This document shows positions 1 to 5,891 of a stretch of 7,290 nucleotides of DNA, piece by piece. Made by a program: the position numbers and the translations under genes. Source of the DNA: AL-N1 sp039178835 (GTDB taxonomy: Bacteria > Chloroflexota > Chloroflexia > Chloroflexales > Roseiflexaceae); assembly GCA_039178835.1 (NCBI GenBank), contig JBCDFA010000380.1, positions 1 to 7,290 on the forward strand, in the 5' to 3' direction. The notes beneath the pieces are model-generated. The model was not told where the DNA came from and did not search any database. It was given only the letters and a program-made list of their open reading frames with translations. How positions within the stretch are numbered: position 1 is the first letter of the stretch; each line of letters starts with the position of its first letter.

Positions 1-1044
1 TTGGGCAATACTGAAAACACGACACGATTGATGACTCAGATGACGTGCTAACCATATCAACCAATGTTGTATTTGTTGTGGCGTATACTGCTGACTGACG
101 CCACGACGTTTGAGCATATATTCAGTGTATCGTGTAATAAGCTGATGACGATAATCGTAAGGTGATGTATCAAGCGCCATCGATGTGTCAGATGTTGATT
201 GAAAGACAGTCATGATAAGATGAAGCATCAATGGGGATGATGCAATCTTTGCGAGATCCTGATCTGTCTGCAACGAACACTGAAGGGAAGAAAACTGTAC
301 ACCAGCCTCATTCAGATAGGTCATAATGTCATCAGATGTCAACGGTTGGAGAGTAACAATACCCTGCATAGTAAATAAGGTTTGGAGTTTCTCATAATCG
401 TTCTGCCGGCACGTGACGACTAAATCGACTACATGTTCTCTACGAAATTGTGTCATGGCCTGAACACAGGCTACTTGACTGTTTACGGCAACTTCATCCA
501 ATCCATCGAGCAACAGAACAAGCTGGTTTGCAGCAATCCACTCCTGTCCAAGTGCAGGAGAAATATCATAGCGATGTTGTAACTCTTCAACAAGCCACTC
601 AGCCAGAGGGAGGCGCTGTTCTGACCATGATGACAGTTTGAGTATTACTGGTATTGGCAGATGATCGTCGTGTTCTGCACGACTCACAAGCTCTTGAGCT
701 AATTGCAATAAAAGAGTGGTTTTGCCTGCACCAGGCGCACCTGTAATGAGTAATTCACCCTGACTGTTATCAAAAAAATGTGTAACAGATGTTGTTGGGA
801 CTAAAGAGTCGTTAATGGACTGTGATGGCTCTAACACAGCCTCCCATGGATAGATTACGCTTGGTTGATACACACAATTTAATTGAATAGGCGGGAGATC
901 GCGCAAAGATGGTTCAAGAACACGTTCGATCCAGTAGGAACGCACTTTCCACAAGAGGCGCTTTCGTCTGCTTCTTTGCGGTGAGTCAAGTATTGATCTG
1001 GAGGAAGGTTTGATGAACTGATCTTTACGTGCTTTGGTAGTAAA
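1..1044 (-). CDS. NACHT-type STAND ATPase (partial, runs off left edge; no good own start)
   Basis: I translated this 348-codon open frame on the minus strand; it has no stop before position 1. It reads as a NACHT NTPase. The linker KRLLWKVRSYWIERVLE (about 961-910) matches the segment that precedes NACHT domains in many cyanobacterial and Chloroflexota proteins. Walker A is GAPGAGKT at 741-718, Walker B is LVLLLDGLDEV at about 522-490, followed by VVTCRQNDYE near 420-391, then LMLHLIMTVFQ and a winged-helix-like tail with WLARHLSHQ. The sensor/repeat C-terminus lies outside the window. STAND ATPases act as ligand-gated switches, and bacterial NACHT proteins include antiphage defence factors (family knowledge); the ligand here is unknown. 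The frame is continuous with the HTH protein upstream except for TAA at 1047-1045. No ATG occurs between that stop and Walker A; only TTG 954, GTG 945, GTG 873 and GTG 837 are available, none with a convincing ribosome binding site. It is probably the C-terminal part of one disrupted or recoded gene. Confidence 0.88.
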
Positions 1045-1272
1045 TTACTCAAATTCTTGCGTATCTGGCAACAAGCCGAAAACTCGCGCCATCCGTTGAG
1101 TCGTCTCCTGCGATGGTCGTAGTCGATTGTGCTTGCGCTCATAGCTTTTAATTGTCTCTACGGACAAACCGACTGCTTCGGCCAACTGTTCCTGGGTCAG
1201 GTCTCTCTTACGCCGTAAGATCTTGAGGTACGGGCCAAAGGGTTGGTTTTCTGCCACGCGGTTTCTCCACAT
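1045..1272 (-). CDS. XRE-family helix-turn-helix protein, N-terminal part of an HTH-NACHT protein
   Basis: This frame encodes 75 residues from the ATG at 1272. Residues 12-66 form a classic XRE/HTH_3 domain, with LTQEQLAEAVGLS (25-37) as the first helices and turn and VETIKSYERKH (38-48) as recognition helix. It should bind DNA, or serve as the N-terminal module of a STAND ATPase as seen in many Chloroflexota and actinobacterial regulators. The frame ends in TAA (1047-1045) just after the HTH, and the same frame then continues into the NACHT region, so the product looks truncated compared with an HTH-NACHT fusion. Start choice is open: the ATG has only a weak AGG 13 bases upstream, whereas a GTG at 1257 (VAENQPFG...) has GGAGA six bases upstream and may be the true start. 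Divergent from the gene at 1649, so it could regulate that region, but this is not shown. Confidence 0.8.
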   Translation of the reverse strand: MWRNRVAENQPFGPYLKILRRKRDLTQEQLAEAVGLSVETIKSYERKHNRLRPSQETTQRMARVFGLLPDTQEFE

Positions 1273-1472
1273 TTGTTATCAACGCCTGTAAAAAGCCTAC
1301 TTCTCCATAGAGACGAGACGTGGTTCCCAAACCCTACCTATAAAACGATATCTTCTTAAGAATATCTCCGTGTTGGTCTATTTTGTCTCCATGGTATGTA
1401 GTAATCAAGATGATCTTCGCTGTGGAGAAAAAGTCAACATAACCTATCAATCGAGTACCCCAACATGATGTT

Positions 1473-1500
1473 TTGAAAGGTGTATACACGAATATATACA
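1473..1500 (+). promoter_or_regulatory. Weak sigma70-like promoter candidate with an internal palindrome
   Basis: TTGAAA at 1473-1478 and TATACA at 1495-1500 are separated by 16 bases, giving a possible promoter for the gene at 1649 with a leader of about 140 bases. The palindrome GTGTATACAC (1480-1489) sits between the two boxes, where a repressor or spacer-distorting activator could bind. The boxes are imperfect and the region is AT-rich, so a chance match is quite possible. Confidence 0.25.
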
Positions 1501-1587
1501 GGTCATATACCTTCCCTTGAGGACAAGAATGTGTTGTGATAGGTCTCGAACATTTCTGAAAACATTGCATTCAGTGTACTCACAACC

Positions 1588-1610
1588 TGTGTGTCATAAG
1601 CTGACATACA
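1588..1610 (+). promoter_or_regulatory. Imperfect inverted repeat upstream of the exported-protein cluster
   Basis: TGTGTGTCA (1588-1596) and TGACATACA (1602-1610) can pair over nine positions, one as G-T wobble, around a 5-base centre TAAGC. It ends 38 bases before the ATG at 1649. It could be an operator or a leader-RNA hairpin. A related and perfect GTGTGTCAT dyad lies at 5808-5834. Confidence 0.35.
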
Positions 1611-1648
1611 CACCATTCACCTAAGTAAATTATGAAAGGAGTCTTTGA

Positions 1649-2038
1649 ATGATGAAACGATGGTTACTTGCAGCTTTAATCGCGTGTGGGTTGGTCCTGA
1701 CCACAGTGCTGCCCACCTCAGCAGCTTGCGAATACTGTTTTGAAATCGAATTGCCAGACGGTACTGTCAGGCAGATTTGCATCCCTATTTGCTATATCGA
1801 AGTACGACTATTTGATATCCCACCCTATGCCGAGAGGAACGTGCTCCATATTCCGGAGGTTGTTAGTGCTCTTGAGGAGGCTACCCTTGAGGCAGGACAA
1901 CCGTGGGGCGAACCCATGTTTTATGAACCTGATCCTGATCCTTGGTTACTGGTCAGCCCCACAGGCGAGCACGTCTTGGCACTTGATATCGAAAACGAAG
2001 TGCTGGTCGAGATCCCCGCTGAAGTAGGAATGCGTTAG
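1649..2038 (+). CDS. Small exported protein with Cys pairs and an EPDPDPW motif
   Basis: The gene encodes 129 residues. The start is supported by AAAGGAG at 1635-1641, seven bases before ATG 1649; a second ATG follows directly at 1652. Residues 1-26 are a Sec signal peptide (K3-R4, hydrophobic LLAALIACGLVLTTVL, then PTSA-A), so the mature protein should be outside the cytoplasmic membrane, starting near the C27-E-Y-C30 pair. A second pair, C44 and C48 (CIPIC), follows; the four cysteines could form disulfides or bind metal. Residues 93-99 read EPDPDPW, a motif repeated in two of the next three genes. The mature protein is acidic. I do not recognise the family and assign no function. First gene of a plus-strand run; 121 bases separate it from the next. 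A lipoprotein reading of C27 is less likely because the preceding residues (TSAA) fit a lipobox poorly. Confidence 0.85.
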   Translation: MMKRWLLAALIACGLVLTTVLPTSAACEYCFEIELPDGTVRQICIPICYIEVRLFDIPPYAERNVLHIPEVVSALEEATLEAGQPWGEPMFYEPDPDPWLLVSPTGEHVLALDIENEVLVEIPAEVGMR

Positions 2039-2043
2039 GATAA

Positions 2044-2078
2044 GTCTTCCATTTTGCGTCACATTATTTTGGAAAGAC
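2044..2078 (+). terminator. Weak stem-loop between the first two small genes
   Basis: GTCTTCCA (2044-2051) pairs with TGGAAAGAC (2070-2078) if one A is bulged, leaving an 18-base loop. It lies six bases after the stop of the 129-residue gene. There is no U-tract after it, so it may be an RNA-processing or partial attenuation hairpin rather than a terminator. Confidence 0.25.
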
Positions 2079-2159
2079 ATATCTGTATAACACAGACAAA
2101 ACCATAAAGATCGTTTGAGTTCTATATCTAACATGAAAGATTACAGGAGGAATATCCAC

Positions 2160-2819
2160 ATGCGACGTCTTATACATTGGGTCAGTTTACTTGCTCTGAT
2201 AGCCGTTCTTGGGACATTTACGCTGACACGCCCCGCGTCTGCCGGATCACTCTACACATACTACTGTTACGTTATCAATGGCGAATTAGTCTGTATCAAA
2301 GTTCCCAATGCCGTGGATCGCTGGGAATGGGATGATTGCCCTATCTGTGGATTTGAGTGGAATGATCCACGAATTCTCACTACAGTAGTAGATGACTTGC
2401 AAGTATTAGTAACTTTGGATTCGTTCACTCAATACCTCTCTGCCGATCTCGAAGGAATGCTCACCGAACAAATTCAGGTTGTTATGCAAGAACTTGATCT
2501 GCCCGACGATGTCACCATTATCAATCGGGAAGGTCGCAATAGCCGTGCCTGGTTTGTCAACTACACAGCCGAAGATGGTCGCGTAATACGGCTCAATGTA
2601 CCAACAATTACCGAGATATCAGACCCAACACCACAGCCTTGGATCATCGATGAACAACTTGAGGCGACTACTGTGCAGGACTTGCAGATGCTGGCGACCA
2701 TGCAGGCTGTTGCAACACAGATGAGTCCTGAACTCAGCAATGCACTCCAGATCACCATACAGGAACAGATGGAGAATCTCCCCATCCCAGATGACTCATT
2801 CATCGAGTTCTCCCGTTAG
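2160..2819 (+). CDS. Exported protein with internal duplication and a DPTPQPW motif
   Basis: The gene encodes 219 residues. I place the start at ATG 2160 because AGGAGG lies at 2145-2150, nine bases upstream, and because translation from there begins with a Sec signal peptide: MRRLIHW, hydrophobic VSLLALIAVLGTF, then PASA-G at residues 25-29. A TTG further upstream at 2115 would put an unlikely tail before the signal. The mature N-terminus has C36 and C45 (CYVINGELVC) and a C60-P-I-C63 pair, similar in flavour to the preceding gene. Residues 79-120 and 174-215 are an ungapped internal duplication, 16 of 42 positions identical by my count (DLQxLxT... IQxxM... PDD). Between the copies is DPTPQPW (155-161), preceded by DGRVIRLNV, a segment resembling the later Tat-exported protein at 3236. 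The product is acidic. Family and function unrecognised. Confidence 0.87.
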   Translation: MRRLIHWVSLLALIAVLGTFTLTRPASAGSLYTYYCYVINGELVCIKVPNAVDRWEWDDCPICGFEWNDPRILTTVVDDLQVLVTLDSFTQYLSADLEGMLTEQIQVVMQELDLPDDVTIINREGRNSRAWFVNYTAEDGRVIRLNVPTITEISDPTPQPWIIDEQLEATTVQDLQMLATMQAVATQMSPELSNALQITIQEQMENLPIPDDSFIEFSR

Positions 2820-2827
2820 CTTTTTAT

Positions 2828-2851
2828 GAGGCAGATGTGTCATTCTGCCTC
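2828..2851. repeat. Perfect 8-bp hairpin in the leader of the 99-residue gene
   Basis: GAGGCAGA (2828-2835) and TCTGCCTC (2844-2851) form a perfect 8-bp stem with an 8-base loop. It begins eight bases after the stop at 2819 and ends 16 bases before the AGGAG of the next gene. A T5 run lies before it, not after it, so it does not look like an ordinary plus-strand terminator. A partial terminator or mRNA-stabilising or processing stem are possible. Confidence 0.5.
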
Positions 2852-2879
2852 TCCAACATCACAGCACAGGAGTTATCTT

Positions 2880-3179
2880 ATGTCTACTATCACCAAGAAA
2901 CGGATTATTATTGCCGCCCTCATCACACCTGGCAAAACGCAGACGTTTGCTTGGAACAATGCCCACCTCCATTTTAATACTTACTATTTTCATGTCAGGC
3001 CATATCTCTTTGTTACTGCACCCACTGACAATTTGATGCGCATGAACGTAGACATAATTGAGTACCAGAACAATGTCACAACGAACAAAGATCGTGTTGT
3101 TTTTCAAGTTAAAAATCATACATCACTGAATTTCAACTCATCCGCATCGTATGACCTGCACATGACTCAAATATATTAA
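2880..3179 (+). CDS. Hypothetical 99-residue protein, probably beta-rich
   Basis: I take ATG 2880 as the start because AGGAG at 2868-2872 is seven bases upstream; a longer frame from 2826 would run through the hairpin and has no ribosome binding site. The 99-residue product has no signal peptide or membrane segment. The body alternates hydrophobic and polar residues in strand-like stretches (AALITPGKTQTFAWNN, HFNTYYFHVRPYLFVTAP, RVVFQVKNHTSLNF, SYDLHMTQIY), which suggests a small beta-sandwich. The pattern is Thr/Asn rich. I do not recognise a named family. It lies 60 bases after the 219-residue exported protein and 56 before the Tat-exported one, so it is likely co-transcribed with them. It lacks the DPxPxPW motif. 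Coding support rests on the ribosome binding site, uninterrupted frame and plausible composition. Confidence 0.65.
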   Translation: MSTITKKRIIIAALITPGKTQTFAWNNAHLHFNTYYFHVRPYLFVTAPTDNLMRMNVDIIEYQNNVTTNKDRVVFQVKNHTSLNFNSSASYDLHMTQIY

Positions 3180-3235
3180 GAGCAGCAATGTGTCTTTCTC
3201 AACGAAAAACCCGATTATTCTGAAAAGAGTATTCC

Positions 3236-3610
3236 ATGAATAACAATGTTAATCGACGGCAATTTATGGCCCTGACCGGAATCGGTGCAGCCAGTATTGC
3301 TACGGCAGTTGCTGCGGAAGCCACAGAAGCCAACGCTGACAAGACACCTCAACGTGAAACCAAACTGCGTGTACTAGTAGTTCATAATACAGCAGGAGAT
3401 ATTCAAACTGTACTGATTATTGATGAAAGTGCCGAATTAGAGTTAGGAGGTGAGCTTGAGTTACTACCAGATGATGGTGAACAGGTTCTCCGCGCTAATG
3501 TGACTGATTTTGGTTTTACAGAGGACCCTGATCCAACACCGTGGATAGAACGACAACAAATCATGCTTGAAGAATTTCGTGTCGTGGATGGCCGTGTGAC
3601 GCGTCGCTAG
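3236..3610 (+). CDS. Tat-exported small protein with a DPDPTPW motif
   Basis: The gene encodes 124 residues from ATG 3236, with AAGAG at 3225-3229 upstream. The N-terminus is a twin-arginine signal: NRRQFM at residues 6-11, then a mildly hydrophobic ALTGIGAASIATAVA and a likely cleavage near AEA or ANA (about 28-34). The protein should therefore be exported folded, unlike the two Sec-dependent neighbours. The mature part is short and acidic (ESAELELGGELELLPDDGE). Residues 97-103 read DPDPTPW, followed by I, matching the motif in the proteins at 1649 and 2160. With the latter it also shares DGxxVxRxNV upstream of the motif. No cysteines and no recognised enzyme domain, so a cofactor reason for Tat export is not visible. 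Function unknown. Last gene before a stem-loop at 3629-3678. Confidence 0.85.
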   Translation: MNNNVNRRQFMALTGIGAASIATAVAAEATEANADKTPQRETKLRVLVVHNTAGDIQTVLIIDESAELELGGELELLPDDGEQVLRANVTDFGFTEDPDPTPWIERQQIMLEEFRVVDGRVTRR

Positions 3611-3628
3611 AGACATAGTCCCATACCG

Positions 3629-3678
3629 AACCACAGATGTTACAAGATACTCACCCTGCGCTTGTTGCATCTGTGGTT
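3629..3678 (+). terminator. Stem-loop after the small-gene cluster, likely terminator
   Basis: AACCACAGATG (3629-3639) and CATCTGTGGTT (3668-3678) pair perfectly over 11 bp; the stem continues with a wobble, one mismatch and ACAAG (3642-3646) with CTTGT (3661-3665), leaving a 14-base loop. ATTT follows the stem, a short U-rich stretch. It starts 19 bases after the stop at 3610 and probably separates the small genes from the hydrolase gene, though the weak U-tract may allow readthrough. Confidence 0.5.
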
Positions 3679-3752
3679 ATTTGCCCCAAAAGAACTACCA
3701 CTACCGTTCATCTGGACAATACGTACACAAAAAACCTCAAAGGAAGATTGTC

Positions 3753-5795
3753 ATGACCCATGTACGCTTACTTCTTCGCCCGGCTTGCACAGTTCTTACA
3801 TTTGCGATACTTTTGGGGACAGTAGTGGTTGTTCCTCATACATATGCACAACATCACACACGCTATTTCTCCACACATACCTCAGACATCACGAGTACCG
3901 GTGTCATTGATCCTGAGCGTATGAGTACGACACCAACTGGATGGCAATGGTGGCGTGATCGCAGTGAAACACAAATGAACGCTATTCGCAACCAAGATCA
4001 GCGAATCATCGATATCGAACGCTCGCCAACTCAGAGTAATCGGTATGATGTTGTGTTCGTTGATAATAAAGGCACATATGAGCGAACTGAAGGCTGGTGG
4101 TATGGGTATACTCGTAATCAGGTAGTCGATAAAGTAGCCGAGAAGAATGGACGTATCATCGACCTTGAACCATATGTTGTCAATGGGCAACACCGCTTTG
4201 CTTTCTCGCTGATACGAAATGAGGGCGATGCAGCCAAGTGGTGGTGGTGGAACTACAATCTGACACCTGAGCAAGTTGCTGCAGATATCGACAAGCACAA
4301 AATTCGCCTGATCGATCTGGATGCCTATGTCGTCAATGGGAACACACGTTACTCATATGTTGGCGTAAAAAATGAGGGCGTTGATGCAAAAGCATGGTGG
4401 TTGTATTTCAATGTCAGTCCACAATATTTGAATGACCGTATCAATGAAAACAAGGCGCGGTTGGTCGATCTCGAATTCCACAATAATGGCAATGTCACCG
4501 GTGTTATGGTCCAGAACGATGGAACAGCATGGTGGTGGGCAGGTGGTCTTACCCAAGAACGTATGGAGGAGATCGTTGCAACAACCGCTTCTCGGATAAT
4601 CGATCTTGAGTCGTATGTCGTCAATGGAAAACGCTATTATGCCTTTGTCTCGATTGATAATGCAAATACTGAAACTCGTCGACTACGCGATCTGCTATAC
4701 AAGGCATACGATAATCCACAGTTTGGACCAAATGTTATTCGGGGATTTTTGGTCAAGGAAGTAAATGGACAGGCATACGCCGATATGGCTGGTGGACTTC
4801 GGTTCCAACCTCTTAGTTCGCTTAAACTACTCCCATACCTTCACGCCATTATGGAAGCAGAAAAAGCTCAAGTATCGCTCAATGATGTTAGCGTATCGTG
4901 GACCGAAGCCAAGGTTGACAATCCCAGCACGGACATAGATGAACGCAAATATGCGAATTGTCTATCACCGGGAGCAATCAATACACAGCAAAACACTGCT
5001 ACACTCACCGATGCATTACCAACGATGATGTGGGAGTCACACAACCGGACCCTTGATGCGGTTCTCGACAAATATGGTCCAAACAATATCACAACACGTG
5101 CACAACAGTTAGGGATGACGCAAACAGAGATGTACTTTGGTTGCCCGCAGCAAAATGGCCCTTCGCAACCATGGGCAGCCAACCGCTCCACCCTTTATGA
5201 CTTTGCCAAACTGTTTGAAGGGGTCGACTCGCTCCAGTTTGTCAAAAGTGACATTACGCGCCAAGCCTTCTATGATAATATGATCAACCTTGATTATAAT
5301 GGAGCTTCCTACACAAGCCCTATTACCGGCCAAACTGTTGGTTCTTTGAACAACGGCTTTCTCCGCGATCTGGTGAAGCAAGAAGCAGGTCCCGGAAAGC
5401 AAGCTATTGTTGAAGAATTCCTACAACATGTGGTTATTCGGGGCAAAGGTGGTGGCGGTGGGCCAAGCAGCAATGAGTTTGGTTATTCAGATGTCCTCCA
5501 TGTGACGCTTCCATTCAAGGAAAATGGTAAAGTCGTTTCCAAAAGCTTTGTCGTTGCATGGTTTGTCTACAAGTTACAAACACCCAACAACTGCCCTGAG
5601 TCAAAAGCCACGGATGGTGGTACGTGCCAAGCTATCTGGCAGCCTGAACGCGACGCATTATCTACCTTCCGTACAGAACTCCATACTATACCAATTCGTG
5701 AAGCACTTAAGACATGGATGACCCCAACTCCACCGATTACACGACCGCCACAAAGCGAAACAAATCGTATTTTTCTTCCAATGCTAGTGCGCTAG
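3753..5795 (+). CDS. Secreted serine hydrolase (beta-lactamase fold) with five BTRD1-like W-rich repeats
   Basis: The gene encodes 680 residues. ATG 3753 is chosen because AGGA (3741-3744) is eight bases upstream and a Sec signal follows (hydrophobic CTVLTFAILLGTVVVVP, cleavage near TYA-Q at 32). Residues 64-303 hold five tandem units of about 45 residues, starting near 64, 114, 162, 214 and 259. Each has a W-rich start (WWWW in unit three), then RxxDLE and a strand ending in N or NEG. This fits the Pfam BTRD1 repeat, found with beta-lactamase-like domains in polyglycine hydrolases and related secreted enzymes (from memory). The hydrolase domain spans about 325-610: S355-S-L-K358 fits SxxK, S429-H-N431 fits SxN, and K565-G-G fits KTG. 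I see no ExxxN omega-loop glutamate, so an amidase or peptidase role is likelier than antibiotic hydrolysis. The C-terminus, after a Pro-rich linker, is RIFLPMLVR, like tails of many Chloroflexota secreted proteins. Substrate unknown. Confidence 0.9.
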   Translation: MTHVRLLLRPACTVLTFAILLGTVVVVPHTYAQHHTRYFSTHTSDITSTGVIDPERMSTTPTGWQWWRDRSETQMNAIRNQDQRIIDIERSPTQSNRYDVVFVDNKGTYERTEGWWYGYTRNQVVDKVAEKNGRIIDLEPYVVNGQHRFAFSLIRNEGDAAKWWWWNYNLTPEQVAADIDKHKIRLIDLDAYVVNGNTRYSYVGVKNEGVDAKAWWLYFNVSPQYLNDRINENKARLVDLEFHNNGNVTGVMVQNDGTAWWWAGGLTQERMEEIVATTASRIIDLESYVVNGKRYYAFVSIDNANTETRRLRDLLYKAYDNPQFGPNVIRGFLVKEVNGQAYADMAGGLRFQPLSSLKLLPYLHAIMEAEKAQVSLNDVSVSWTEAKVDNPSTDIDERKYANCLSPGAINTQQNTATLTDALPTMMWESHNRTLDAVLDKYGPNNITTRAQQLGMTQTEMYFGCPQQNGPSQPWAANRSTLYDFAKLFEGVDSLQFVKSDITRQAFYDNMINLDYNGASYTSPITGQTVGSLNNGFLRDLVKQEAGPGKQAIVEEFLQHVVIRGKGGGGGPSSNEFGYSDVLHVTLPFKENGKVVSKSFVVAWFVYKLQTPNNCPESKATDGGTCQAIWQPERDALSTFRTELHTIPIREALKTWMTPTPPITRPPQSETNRIFLPMLVR

Positions 5796-5807
5796 AGAGA
5801 ACATAGC

Positions 5808-5834
5808 TAGTGTGTGTCATAATGACACACACTA
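5808..5834. repeat. Perfect 13-bp inverted repeat after the hydrolase gene
   Basis: TAGTGTGTGTCAT (5808-5820) and ATGACACACACTA (5822-5834) are perfect reverse complements around a single A. As RNA this gives an 11-bp stem with an ATAAT loop, 12 bases after the stop at 5795. No T-run follows, only AAATATAT, so it is either a non-canonical terminator or 3' stabiliser, or a protein-binding dyad. Confidence 0.6.
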
Positions 5835-5891
5835 CTAAATATATCAGCACAGCAACTTTGGCATTCGGCCAAGCTTTGTCTGAGTCTTGGG

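Larger units (their letters stand above)
1273..1648. other. Divergent intergenic region without a convincing gene
   Basis: This 376-base gap separates the minus-strand HTH gene from the plus-strand exported-protein cluster. I see no credible coding frame; a 78-codon minus frame at 1334-1570 lacks a ribosome binding site and recognisable features. It holds a 10-bp palindrome GTGTATACAC (1480-1489) inside a weak promoter candidate and an imperfect dyad at 1588-1610. It must hold promoters for both flanking genes. Confidence 0.6.

Noticed and set aside
450..641. Plus-strand 63-codon frame opposite the NACHT gene
   Set aside because: Antisense shadow of the Walker B region of the NACHT ATPase with no ribosome binding site.
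879..1142. 87-codon minus-strand frame overlapping the end of the HTH gene and the start of the NACHT frame
   Set aside because: It is in a different frame from both, which have clear domain matches, so it is an overlap shadow and not a frameshift bridge.
1334..1570. 78-codon minus-strand open frame in the divergent gap
   Set aside because: No ribosome binding site, Cys/Ile/Tyr-rich low-plausibility composition and no recognisable domain; it reads like chance in AT-rich DNA.
2826..2879. Upstream extension of the 99-aa gene to ATG 2826
   Set aside because: The extension runs through a perfect hairpin and has no ribosome binding site, whereas ATG 2880 has AGGAG at good spacing.
3942..4660. 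Tandem W-rich repeats as a DNA repeat array or CRISPR-like array
   Set aside because: Repetition is at protein level with diverged DNA and continuous coding frame; there are no identical repeats with unique spacers.
3753..5795. Antibiotic-resistance beta-lactamase
   Set aside because: The SxxK and SxN motifs fit the fold, but the omega-loop glutamate motif is not visible, the KTG box is altered, and the W-rich repeats point to another secreted serine hydrolase.
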